A stretch of 64,000 bases of DNA from positions 1-64,000 of the forward strand of contig SXSC01000291.1 of assembly GCA_005792355.1 (NCBI GenBank), written 5' to 3'. The notes under the pieces are model-generated. The model searched no databases and was not told where the DNA came from. It saw only the letters and a list, made by a program, of their open reading frames with translations. Every line of letters begins with the position of its first letter. Positions within the stretch are counted from its first letter, which is position 1. Both the position numbers and the translations under genes were made by a program. This document shows, piece by piece, positions 1-7,972 of the stretch. Origin of the DNA: Opitutaceae bacterium (GTDB lineage Bacteria; Verrucomicrobiota; Verrucomicrobiia; Opitutales; Opitutaceae).

Positions 1-357
1 AAAGCACGCCGGCCGCCCCCGAGCGAGCGAGGACGTGGGTGCGATAGTTGCCCAACCCGCCCCTTTCCCAGCTGCCTTGAATTCTCTCACGCTTTCGACT
101 TATACACTCGTTTCACCCACGAATTGTGCCCTGGAGCCGATTTTTCGTGCCTTTTCGTGGCCATCAAAATCGTCGCAGGCATGCGCGATTCGAATGGATG
201 GCAGCCCAACGCGGCAAGCGCCCCTCCTCCGCTCCGCACTCCGACTCGCCACGTCCACTCGGAGACGTACCCGTTCGTCCGGGGGGGACGACAATACGCT
301 CGCCACGGCGCGCGGACGCCGGTGGGCTGGCGGTCCCCAACCCTGACGTTTCTTACC
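1..357. other. Left-edge non-coding stretch with a dispersed-repeat fragment
   Basis: I see no convincing gene here; the open frames on both strands lack family resemblance and a clear start. Bases about 168-208 carry a short dispersed element (core AAAATCGTC, then ATGC-CGAT and GGATGGCAGC) that recurs at 43192-43232 on the same strand and inverted at 4166-4199 and 22498-22527. A promoter for the exported protein starting at 358 should lie at the right end, but no clear -10/-35 pair stands out. Confidence 0.5.
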
Positions 358-744
358 ATGAAATTGTTTCGCCACCTCTGCTCGTTTTTCGCCGCGGGTG
401 CGTTTGCGGCCGCAGCCTTCGCCGCCGACGCCGCCGGCACTTGGAAATGGAAAATCGAAACGCCCAACGGCGAAGTCGAAACCACGCTCACGCTCGCGCT
501 GAAGGACGGCAAGCTCGCCGGCAACTACAGCAATTCGTATGGAGCGACCGCCGTCGCCACCGTGTCGTTCAAAGACGACCAGCTCGCGTTTGCGGTCGAG
601 CGCGAAGTTGGCGGCAACAAGTTTACGCTCAAGTTCAGCGGGAAAGTCGAGGGCGACGCCATCAAGGGCGAGATCGAGGTGCCGGGCACCGACGGCGGTG
701 CCGCCCGCAAGATCGAGTGGAACGCGAAGCGCGTGAAACCATAG
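358..744 (+). CDS. Small exported beta-rich protein of unknown function
   Basis: A 128-residue protein. Residues 1 to about 22 form a clean signal peptide: Lys and Arg near the N-terminus, a hydrophobic run, then an Ala-rich end (AAAAFAADA), so it is probably exported to the periplasm. The mature part opens with GTWKWKIETPNGEVE and continues with alternating polar and hydrophobic residues and several Gly turns, as expected of a small beta-barrel or beta-sandwich. The start at 358 is chosen because it places the signal peptide exactly at the N-terminus; longer readings upstream run through repeat DNA. I do not recognise the family beyond resembling short uncharacterised exported proteins with a TW-x-W...TPxG opening. 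It stands alone, about 150 bases before the YgiQ gene. Confidence 0.75.
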   Translation: MKLFRHLCSFFAAGAFAAAAFAADAAGTWKWKIETPNGEVETTLTLALKDGKLAGNYSNSYGATAVATVSFKDDQLAFAVEREVGGNKFTLKFSGKVEGDAIKGEIEVPGTDGGAARKIEWNAKRVKP

Positions 745-894
745 TCCAGACCCTCCTGGAAACAGCGCGGTCGTGGTCCGGTCCGCCGGTGCGACCACGC
801 GGGCTGCGGTGGACTGTGCGGACCATGAGACGATCCTGTTCGCGCGGACCGCGCTTGCGCTTCGCGCGATGCGCGGCGAGCGTCAGACCTTCCC

Positions 895-2874
895 TTGCAC
901 CCGAGTCCCACCTCGACCGCTTCCAACGTGCGCGATCCCGTCTGGGATCCGGCCCGCTGGCTGCCCACCACGCGCGACGAACTCGAGGCGCGCGGGTGGG
1001 AGTACGTCGACGTCATCATCATTTCCGGCGACGCCTACGTCGATCATCCGGCCTTCGGCACGGCGGTGATCGGGCGCATGATCGAACGCGAAGGGCTGCG
1101 CGTGGCCATCGTGTCGCAGCCGAACTGGCGGGACGACCTGCGCGATTTCAAGAAACTCGGCGCCCCGCGGCTCTTCTTCGGCGTGACGTCCGGGTGTATG
1201 GATTCGATGGTGAATCGCTATACGGCGGCGAAGCGGCTGCGGCAGGAGGACGCGTACACGCCGGGCGGCGAACACGGGTTCCGGCCGGATTACGCGGTGA
1301 CGGTGTACACCCGGATCCTCAAGCAGCTGTTTCCGGAAGTGCCGGTGCTGATTGGCGGGATTGAGGCGAGCCTGCGGCGCGTCACGCACTACGACTATTG
1401 GTCCGATACGCTCAAGCCGGGCATTCTGGAGGAGAGCGGGGCGGACCTGCTCGTGTACGGCATGGGCGAGCTGCCGTTACTCGAGATCATGCGGTTGTTG
1501 AAACGCGGGGTGCCCTTCGCCTCGCTGAAGACGATTGCGCAAACGGCGGTGCTGTTGCCGGCCGGAGCGCCGTTGCCGAAGAACCAGAACTGGGACGACT
1601 TCACGCTGCATTCGCACGAGGAGTGCCTGACGAACCGCACGCTCTACGCGAAAAACTTCAAGAACATCGAGACCGAGTCGAACCGCGTGAAGGCGGGCCG
1701 GCTGCTCCAGCCGTCGGGCGGGCGGATGCTCGTGGTCAACCCGCCGTTTCCGACGATGGGCGAGGGGCAGATCGATTCGAGCTTCGATCTGCCGTACACG
1801 CGGCTGCCGCATCCGCGCTATCGGAAACGCGGGCCGATCCCGGCGTACGAGATGATCAAGCACTCGATCAACATGCACCGCGGCTGTTTTGGCGGGTGCA
1901 GTTTTTGCACGATCTCGGCGCATCAGGGAAAATTTGTGGCGAGCCGGAGCAAGGCGAGCATCCTGAAGGAGGTCGAATCGATCAAGCAGATGCCCGACTT
2001 CCGTGGCACCATCACCGACCTCGGCGGGCCGTCGGCGAACATGTACAAGATGAAGGGCCTCGAGCAGTGGATCTGCGATGAGTGTGTGCGCCCGAGCTGC
2101 ATCTGGCCGGGTGTCTGCCGCAACCTCGACACCGACCACACGCCGCTCCTTGAAATTTACAAGGCGGTGCGCGAGACCGAGGGCGTGAAGCACGCGTTTG
2201 TCACGAGCGGCCTGCGTTACGATTTGTTCCTGCACGACCATGCCACGCCGGCGGCGCAGCAGAGTCACGCACGCTATGTCGACGAACTGGTCCAGCATCA
2301 CGTGTCGGGCCGGCTGAAGGTCGCGCCCGAGCACACCTCGGACGACGTGTTGCGGGTGATGCGCAAGCCGTCGTTCAGTTATTTCCACCGGTTCAAGGCG
2401 AAGTTCGACGCGGCCAAGAAGAAGTTCGACAAGGTTCACCTGCAGATCATCCCGTATTTCATCAGCTCGCATCCGGGCTCCACGGCGAAGGACATGGCGG
2501 ACCTCGCGGTCGAAACGAAGGCGCTCGGGTTCAAGCTCGAGCAGGTGCAGGACTTCACGCCGACGCCGATGACGGTGGCCACGGAGATCTACGCGACCGG
2601 CGTGCATCCGTACGACCAGCAGCCGGTCTGCGTGGCCCGCACGCCCGAGGAAAAGCAAGCGCAACGGAGCTTCTTTTTCTGGCACAAGCCCGAGATGCGG
2701 AGCGCGCTCCGCACCACCATGCGCAAGCTCGGGCTCGACGCCGCGGCCGTGAAACTGCTCGGTGGCCAGTCGGCAAAAGACGAAATGCTGGCCGAGCAGG
2801 AGATGAGCTGCGGCGGATTGCCGCCGATGCCGAAAGCGGCGCAGCCCTGGTTCCGCAAACCCCGCCGCCGATGA
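895..2874 (+). CDS. ygiQ: YgiQ family radical SAM protein
   Basis: A 659-residue protein closely following the YgiQ (UPF0313) pattern. The N-terminal region carries the family signatures GDAYVDHPAFG, FFGVTSG, MDSMVNRYTA and GGIEASLRR. A radical SAM cluster motif, CFGGCSFC, lies near residues 331-338 and should bind a 4Fe-4S cluster and S-adenosylmethionine. The C-terminal part keeps the family's KVAPEHTSDDVL and VQDFTPTPMT. The biochemical role of YgiQ is not established. The start used is TTG at 895; the family match begins within about 15 residues of it and no in-frame ATG lies close by. The stop overlaps the start of the dipeptidase gene by four bases (ATGA), so the two are probably co-transcribed and translationally coupled. 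Confidence 0.93.
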   Translation: MHPSPTSTASNVRDPVWDPARWLPTTRDELEARGWEYVDVIIISGDAYVDHPAFGTAVIGRMIEREGLRVAIVSQPNWRDDLRDFKKLGAPRLFFGVTSGCMDSMVNRYTAAKRLRQEDAYTPGGEHGFRPDYAVTVYTRILKQLFPEVPVLIGGIEASLRRVTHYDYWSDTLKPGILEESGADLLVYGMGELPLLEIMRLLKRGVPFASLKTIAQTAVLLPAGAPLPKNQNWDDFTLHSHEECLTNRTLYAKNFKNIETESNRVKAGRLLQPSGGRMLVVNPPFPTMGEGQIDSSFDLPYTRLPHPRYRKRGPIPAYEMIKHSINMHRGCFGGCSFCTISAHQGKFVASRSKASILKEVESIKQMPDFRGTITDLGGPSANMYKMKGLEQWICDECVRPSCIWPGVCRNLDTDHTPLLEIYKAVRETEGVKHAFVTSGLRYDLFLHDHATPAAQQSHARYVDELVQHHVSGRLKVAPEHTSDDVLRVMRKPSFSYFHRFKAKFDAAKKKFDKVHLQIIPYFISSHPGSTAKDMADLAVETKALGFKLEQVQDFTPTPMTVATEIYATGVHPYDQQPVCVARTPEEKQAQRSFFFWHKPEMRSALRTTMRKLGLDAAAVKLLGGQSAKDEMLAEQEMSCGGLPPMPKAAQPWFRKPRRR

Positions 2875-4040
2875 ACGAACCCACCGACCTGACGGCCCGC
2901 GCGCTGCACGATCGTTTCTTCACCATCGACACCCACATCGATACGCCCACCGCGAGCTTCCTGAGGCCGGGCTGGGATTTTGGCGCGCGACACGATTACG
3001 CCGTTGACGGCACGCAATGCGACCTCCCGCGGATGCGGGAAGGCGGGATTGATGCGCTGGTGCTGGCGGTGTACGTCGGGCAGGCGGCGCGGTCACCGGA
3101 GGGGCTGGCCGTCGCCCATGAGATCGCGTTGAAATGTTTCGCGCGGACGCACGAGGTCTTGCGGGAAAACGAGACGACCTGTGGCCTGGCCATGACGGCG
3201 GCGGCGGCGCTCCAGTTGAAAGCAGCGGGGAAACGGGCCTTTTTTCTCAGCATTGAAAACGCCTACTCGCTCGGCCGAGAGGTGGCGCACGTGGAGAAAT
3301 TTCACCGGCTCGGGGTGCGCATGATTGGTCTCACGCACATGCTCAACAACGACGTGGCCGACGCGTCGACGGATCCGCGCGGGCCGGAGTGGGGCGGCCT
3401 GAGCCCGTTCGGTCGCGAAGTGGTCGCGGATTGCAACCGCCACGGCATCGTGCTCGACGCCTCGCACGCGAGCGACGAGGCGCTGCGGGATTTGTTGGAC
3501 GTGTCGCGGGCGCCGGTGGTGCTCTCGCACAGCGGTCCCCGGGCGATGTGCGATCATCCGCGCAATGTCGGCGACGAACTGCTCCGGGCGCTGGCGGCCC
3601 AGGGCGGCGTGCTGCAGATCAACGCGTTGCCGGTCGCTCTGCGGGATGACCCGGACAATGGCCGGACCGCCGCGATCGCGCAGGTGTTGATGCGTTACAA
3701 GGACGCCGTGCCGACGGAGGAAATGCGGGCGGCGGAGAACCGCGATTACGACGTCGTGTGCGCGCGGCATCCGAATCCGCCGGCGAACCTGGAGGATTTC
3801 ATCCGCCACATCGAACATGCGGTGGCGGTGATGAGCGTCGACCACGTGGGCATCGGCTGCGACTTCGACGGTGGTGGCGGCGCCTTCGAGGGGCTGCGCG
3901 ATGTGAGCGATTACCCGAACATCACGCGGGCGCTCGTGGCTCGTGGCTGGAGCGAGGCGGACCTGGCAAAGCTGTGGGGCGGGAACACGCTGCGGGTGCT
4001 GCGGGCCGCGAAGGACACGGCGGAAGCAAGGGAGGCTTGA
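2871..4040 (+). CDS. Membrane dipeptidase (peptidase family M19)
   Basis: A 389-residue zinc dipeptidase-like protein of the renal dipeptidase family, members of which hydrolyse dipeptides including L,D or D,D forms. Visible motifs are the N-terminal metal-binding DTHIDTP, the SIENAYSLG segment with the bridging Glu, LTHMLNND, a His-rich LDASHAS, VLSHSGPRAMCDHPRN, and the C-terminal HVGIGCDFDGGG. Length is normal for the family. No signal peptide is visible, so it is probably cytoplasmic. Its ATG overlaps the ygiQ stop codon. The substrate cannot be read from sequence; cell-wall or dietary dipeptides are both possible. Confidence 0.92.
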   Translation: MNEPTDLTARALHDRFFTIDTHIDTPTASFLRPGWDFGARHDYAVDGTQCDLPRMREGGIDALVLAVYVGQAARSPEGLAVAHEIALKCFARTHEVLRENETTCGLAMTAAAALQLKAAGKRAFFLSIENAYSLGREVAHVEKFHRLGVRMIGLTHMLNNDVADASTDPRGPEWGGLSPFGREVVADCNRHGIVLDASHASDEALRDLLDVSRAPVVLSHSGPRAMCDHPRNVGDELLRALAAQGGVLQINALPVALRDDPDNGRTAAIAQVLMRYKDAVPTEEMRAAENRDYDVVCARHPNPPANLEDFIRHIEHAVAVMSVDHVGIGCDFDGGGGAFEGLRDVSDYPNITRALVARGWSEADLAKLWGGNTLRVLRAAKDTAEAREA

Positions 4041-4090
4041 TTCACGTTGGGCCCTTCAGGCAGAAGCTTGCCTCGGCTTGGTGGGGTTTC

Positions 4091-4148
4091 GGAGCGGCTT
4101 TACGCCGCGATGCATTCGCAACGACAAGCCATCGCGGGGCAAACCCGG
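4091..4148. repeat. Palindromic repeat, family A (copy 1)
   Basis: Inverted-repeat element: a left unit beginning GGAGCGGCTTTACGCCGC (stem GCGGC, loop TTTAC, stem GCCGC) and a right unit CATCGCGGGGCAAACCCG. It is preceded by the leader AGCTTGCCTCGGCTTGG. The same layout occurs at 14161-14230, 15382-15443 and 18962-19019. The right unit here has lost the outer part that pairs with GGAGCGG. Confidence 0.85.
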
Positions 4149-4165
4149 ATGGCGCATAAGTTTTT

Positions 4166-4290
4166 CCGTCCGCATCGTGCATTTCTGCGACGATTTTGAT
4201 CGTTTCTCAGGGAGCGGCGGTTTCCCAACCGCCGAGGAACCGCCGGCCGATCGCATTGGGGCGGTTGGGCAAGCGCTCCTCGTGCGTTAT
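4166..4290. repeat. Mosaic of dispersed repeats (families C and I)
   Basis: The segment begins with an inverted copy of family C (GTCCGCATCGTGCATTTCTG, continuing GCGACGATT). It is followed by two family I hairpins: CGGCGGTT-TCCC-AACCGCCG at 4215-4234, and GCGGTTGGGCAAGCGCTCC at 4261-4279, where pairing is weaker. The same C plus I assembly occurs in the opposite orientation at 43114-43236, downstream of the transposase gene. Confidence 0.8.
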
Positions 4291-4468
4291 CACATGGATG
4301 AAATCAGAGCGTGAACGTCGTATCCCGATGTTGGTATGGGCAGCCGAAGCAAAAGGCAGCTGCGTCGCCGTGAGGCGGGGTGGGGAGCAACCTGCTGCAA
4401 ACCTGTGGGCCGGAACGAAAGTGAACTCGATTCGGCATCAACACTCAGGCGTCCGATCGTCCGCACTC

Positions 4469-4517
4469 GGCGACGACGAAGCGTCGCCCTCCGAAACGAA
4501 TCCTTTGCTTCGGAGGG
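4469..4517. terminator. Two adjoining hairpins after the TonB receptor gene (possible terminator)
   Basis: Two stems touch each other. GGCGACG pairs with CGTCGCC (4469-4488), and CCCTCCGAA pairs with TTCGGAGGG (4487-4517), sharing two bases so that the full stems compete. They lie about 40 bases beyond the stop of the leftward TonB receptor gene, where a terminator would be expected. No clear T-run follows, so a repeat element is the alternative. Bases 4291-4468 hold no gene or RNA I recognise. Confidence 0.45.
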
Positions 4518-4557
4518 CTGCGCTCCCCGACGAGGTCCGATTGAGCATGACTTTAGC

Positions 4558-6879
4558 TCAGAAACGGTACCGCACGTCGGCTCCGAACATCCGCGGTTCG
4601 CCGTGTTTTACGAACTGGTTGGCGAAGAGATCCCGGTTGCGTGAGACCATGTAGTCCTGGTCGGCGAGATTGCGGGCCCACAGACCTACCGTCCATTGCG
4701 TGCCAGTCGGCGTGTAGCCCGCGTGCGCGTTGATGGCCGAGCGGCCGTCGATCTGCCGGATCGGGGCGTCGAGACCGACTTCGGCCTTGCTGCGAAAACT
4801 GCACTCTCCGTAGAGGTCCAGCCGGCCGCCAAGCGAGGGCAGGGTCCGACTGTAGCTCGCGGTCACCGCGCCGCTTAGTTTGGGCGCGTCCTCCAAAGAC
4901 AGACCCGCTGCCTCCAGCGGTACATCGGCGGGTGACCTTATGCCACCGGGGAAGCTTTTGTACTTGGCATCGAGCACGCCGATGCTCGCTCCGAGCGTCA
5001 GGTGTCCGATCACCCGGGCGCGTACGCTGGCCTCCATTCCACTTGTTTCGACTTTTGCGGCGTTGCGCAGGTTGAAGAACGCCGCGCCGCCTCCGAGCAC
5101 GATGAACTGTGACACTTGGTAGTTCCGGAATTTGCTCTGGAACACCGCCACGTCATACTGCACGCGCTGCCCGAGTGCGGTGCCCTTCAGTCCCGCTTCG
5201 AGGCTGCCCACGGTTTCCGGTTTGAAGCGGATGCCGCTGTCGATCACGTCCTGGCCGATGAAATCCATGTTCCAACCGCCGCTCTTGAAGCCGGTCGCGT
5301 ATTTCACATAGGCCGTGTGATTCTTGCTTAGGGCCAGCGTTAGCCCGACCGTCGGCGTGAATTTATTATCGGACCGGCTGTCCCGAAGATTTCTGACGTT
5401 GGCGAGGCTGAGAAAGGGACCGGTATTGGTGGGGTCCAGGTTGTAGAAGAGATCCTTGGTTTCGTTGGTCTGACGCGCGCCGAGGTTGAGAGTGACCGCT
5501 GGCGTCAGGTCGTAATCGATCGATCCGAAAAGCGCATAGGCCTTGGTTTTGACCGTGCCCCAGTTCCGGCCGATCTGACCGGGGTTCAAGCCAAACCCGG
5601 TGCCCAACGGAGCCGGCACCTGCGGAAAGAAAGGGGCGGGAGGAAACCGGACGAGCGTTATGGCCATATCAGGGCCACCACGGCCCCAACGATCCGTGTC
5701 GGAGTTTTCACTCAGGACATAAAGTCCGGCGGTGTAGCGCAGCGCCCCCTTGGTGGAGGAGGCGAAGCGCACTTCCTGAGAGAGCTGCTTAAAATTGTCG
5801 TGGAAGATCGTGTTGAAGATGTCCGCTTTGGTGCCGTCGTTATCGTTCAGCTGATACCACTTGGTGCCCCGGTAGCCGGTGATCGCGGTCAGGTTGCCCA
5901 GGCCGGCTACATTGTAGTCGAATTGGAGGCTGGCCCCCTTGAGGGTGTGGTCGTCAACGGGCAGGATGTTCATGCTGACGGTCCGCTCCGGGAGCTGGTC
6001 GGCCGGACGCAGCGGAAAGCCGAAAAAGTCAGCAGTGGGCTGACCGATCGGCGACAGGTTCTTGAGCTTGGCGTAGTCGCCCGAGAGGCGGATCTTGAGC
6101 TCACGCGTGGCCTGAAATACGAGCTGCCCGCGCACCCCGGTATTATCCACGCTGTCGACGTCGGTCCCGGCGAGGTTCTTCGTATAGCCGTCGCGCTTCT
6201 CGTGTTTGATTGAAATCTTGCCGCGCACGTCCTGGCCGAGCGATCCGGAGAAACTGCCCTCGGCGAGGAAACTACCGTAGTTGCCCATGCCGAAACGCAC
6301 GTGACCCTCCGGAGTGGCCGAGGGTTCGCGCGTGGTGAGGTTGACGGCGCCGGCCACGGTATTGCGGCCAAACAGATGGCCCTGGGGTCCGCGCAACACT
6401 TCCACCTGCTCGATATCGGTCAGCGGCATCGCCAACGCCTGGGATTGTCCGACGTAGGAACCGTCGAGATAGACGCCCACGCGGGTGTCGAGGGCGATCT
6501 GGCGCCCGCCGCCACCGACGCCGCGCATTGTGAGGGTGTCGACGCGATTGCCCTCCACGAAGGAGAAATTGGGGATGAGCTGCGCCACGTCCTTCAGCGT
6601 GATCGCGTGGGTGCTCTCCGCGGTGTCGCCATTGACCCGGATCACCGCCATGGAGATGGGCACATCCTGGAGTCGTTCGGAACGGTGCTGCGCGGTGACC
6701 ACCACGGGTTCGAGCATGGTCACGTCGGCTTTCGCCGCGGGGCTGGTGGGAGCCGACTGGGCGGCGGCGTGGCTGACCAGACCGGCCAACGCCAGCGCGG
6801 TGAGGAAAGTCCCGGCGGACGTGGCTCGTTGCAACGATGGGTGGGCTGTCTGGCGGAGGATTGGACGGGTATCATTCAT
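4558..6879 (-). CDS. TonB-dependent outer-membrane receptor
   Basis: A 773-residue outer-membrane protein. Residues 1 to about 40 contain a signal peptide (hydrophobic TFLTALALAGLVSHAAAQ). The plug domain follows at about 50-190: VVVTAQHRSERLQDVPISM, the TLKDVAQLIPNFSF segment, MRGVGGGG and VEVLRGPQGHLFGRNTVAGA, the usual plug signature. The rest is a beta-barrel rich in aromatic and Gly residues, ending in VRYRF with a terminal Phe, as needed for outer-membrane insertion. The segments resemble receptors related to siderophore or carbohydrate uptake, but the ligand is not readable. No TonB/ExbBD genes are in the window. It is divergent from the sigma factor gene at 7027, sharing a 147-base intergenic region. 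No good ribosome site precedes the ATG. Confidence 0.93.
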   Translation of the reverse strand: MNDTRPILRQTAHPSLQRATSAGTFLTALALAGLVSHAAAQSAPTSPAAKADVTMLEPVVVTAQHRSERLQDVPISMAVIRVNGDTAESTHAITLKDVAQLIPNFSFVEGNRVDTLTMRGVGGGGRQIALDTRVGVYLDGSYVGQSQALAMPLTDIEQVEVLRGPQGHLFGRNTVAGAVNLTTREPSATPEGHVRFGMGNYGSFLAEGSFSGSLGQDVRGKISIKHEKRDGYTKNLAGTDVDSVDNTGVRGQLVFQATRELKIRLSGDYAKLKNLSPIGQPTADFFGFPLRPADQLPERTVSMNILPVDDHTLKGASLQFDYNVAGLGNLTAITGYRGTKWYQLNDNDGTKADIFNTIFHDNFKQLSQEVRFASSTKGALRYTAGLYVLSENSDTDRWGRGGPDMAITLVRFPPAPFFPQVPAPLGTGFGLNPGQIGRNWGTVKTKAYALFGSIDYDLTPAVTLNLGARQTNETKDLFYNLDPTNTGPFLSLANVRNLRDSRSDNKFTPTVGLTLALSKNHTAYVKYATGFKSGGWNMDFIGQDVIDSGIRFKPETVGSLEAGLKGTALGQRVQYDVAVFQSKFRNYQVSQFIVLGGGAAFFNLRNAAKVETSGMEASVRARVIGHLTLGASIGVLDAKYKSFPGGIRSPADVPLEAAGLSLEDAPKLSGAVTASYSRTLPSLGGRLDLYGECSFRSKAEVGLDAPIRQIDGRSAINAHAGYTPTGTQWTVGLWARNLADQDYMVSRNRDLFANQFVKHGEPRMFGADVRYRF

Positions 6880-7026
6880 GGATTTGGTGGGTGAAGCGTG
6901 AACGAATGGTTAACGTAGGGCGCTACACCTGCGCGCCGGGCCCATTCTTACAAAAAAGATGAAAAATCTTTTCTCCAGGGTCGCTTTCCTTGAAAGATCT
7001 GGCCGTCCCCCGCCGTGTAACCCGGC
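6880..7026. promoter_or_regulatory. Divergent intergenic region between the TonB receptor and the sigma factor
   Basis: These 147 bases must hold the promoters of both divergent genes. An AT-rich block (TTACAAAAAAGATGAAAAAT, continuing CTTTTC) lies at 6948-6974, in contrast to its GC-rich surroundings, and is the likeliest promoter area. I cannot assign -35/-10 boxes with confidence. Confidence 0.4.
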
Positions 7027-7668
7027 ATGACCACCATGTCCGACGACCCCGGCTCGACCCTCCGCACCCGCCCCACGCTGCTGTTTCGCGTCCGCGAATG
7101 GCAGGATGGCGAGAGCTGGGAGGAGTTCCACCGGCTGTACCGTCGGCTCGTCTACGGTCGCGCGCGGCGTGCGGGGCTCGGCCACGAGGATGCGGAAGAT
7201 GTGGCGCAGGACGTCTTCAAGCGGGTGGCGGAGACGATCAAGGACTTCGATGCCAGCCCGGAGCTGGGTTCGTTTCGCGGCTGGCTGATGAAGCTCACCC
7301 ACTGGCGGATCGCGGACAAATTTGAAAGTCGCGGCAAAACGCCGGCGCACTCGCCATCGCCGGTCCAACACGATGACCCCGCGGGCGGCACGGGCACGCT
7401 GGAGCGGGTGCCGTCACCGGGGGAAGACGAGGACGCGTGGGATCGCGAGTGGCAGCAGCATGTGCTGGCGATGGCGCTGGAGCGGCTCGCGCGACAGGTG
7501 AAACCACTCCATTTCCAGGTATTCGAACTCTACGTGCGGCAGGGGTGGCCGATGCTCAAGGTGTCGTCGGAACTCGGAGTCAATCCGGCGTCGGTTTATG
7601 TGATCGGCCACCGGCTGACGAAGCTGCTCAAGGCCGAGGTGGAGAAACTGAAGACGCAGGTGGGGTGA
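7027..7668 (+). CDS. RNA polymerase sigma factor, ECF-like
   Basis: A 213-residue sigma-70 family protein with regions 2 and 4 only. Region 2 spans about residues 22-100: FHRLYRRLVYGRARRAG, then GHEDAEDVAQDVFKRV (core binding), and FRGWLMKLTHWRIADKFE (-10 recognition). A Pro/Gly/Asp-rich linker follows at about 103-140. Region 4 is at about 145-205 with a helix-turn-helix: VSSELGVNPASVYVIGHRLT. No anti-sigma factor gene is adjacent. The next gene downstream on the same strand, 304 bases away, encodes a TIR-protein kinase fusion; sigma factors of this type next to Ser/Thr kinases are known from Planctomycetota and Verrucomicrobiota, so regulation by that kinase is plausible but is inference. 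It could also control the divergent TonB receptor gene. Confidence 0.88.
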   Translation: MTTMSDDPGSTLRTRPTLLFRVREWQDGESWEEFHRLYRRLVYGRARRAGLGHEDAEDVAQDVFKRVAETIKDFDASPELGSFRGWLMKLTHWRIADKFESRGKTPAHSPSPVQHDDPAGGTGTLERVPSPGEDEDAWDREWQQHVLAMALERLARQVKPLHFQVFELYVRQGWPMLKVSSELGVNPASVYVIGHRLTKLLKAEVEKLKTQVG

Positions 7669-7684
7669 AGGGTGGGGGCGCACT

Positions 7685-7896
7685 TCGATCGTGACTGCGA
7701 CGATTTCGGAAATCCTCTTCCGAGCGAAGCGACATCAGCCACTCGAGAATCAGTCATCTGGAGTCTGGGATTTCCATCCAAGTGCGGCTGGTTAATTCGC
7801 GGCGGGTCCGATACCCGAAGCTTGCTTCGGCTTGGCTGGCGTAGCTGCAAGCGCCAGCGAGCGGACGGCCGACCACTCGCTGGCGCTCGCAGCTAC
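7685..7896. repeat. Repeat cluster: degenerate family C/B, leader hairpin and family D palindrome
   Basis: Bases 7686-7725 resemble the family C/B leader at 22498-22545 (TGCGACGATTTCGGAAATC, then CCGAGCGAAGCGACA). A perfect hairpin CCGAAGC-TT-GCTTCGG lies at 7815-7830, part of the leader AGCTTGCTTCGGCTTGG that also precedes family A copies. At 7841-7864 and 7873-7896 are 24-base inverted arms (GTAGCTGCAAGCGCCAGCG and its complement) differing at two positions, eight bases apart. The same palindrome occurs at 34945-35006. Confidence 0.85.
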
Positions 7897-7972
7897 CTGA
7901 ACGGGGCGTCCGCTTTCGACTGACTCGTTTTCCGCTGGCGTGCCCTGCGGTGGGCTGGCTCCATGTCCGGCG

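Noticed and set aside
4291-4468. A possible cobalamin-type riboswitch near the TonB receptor
   Set aside because: The region is downstream, not upstream, of the receptor gene, and I do not find the conserved cobalamin box or the other core elements on either strand.
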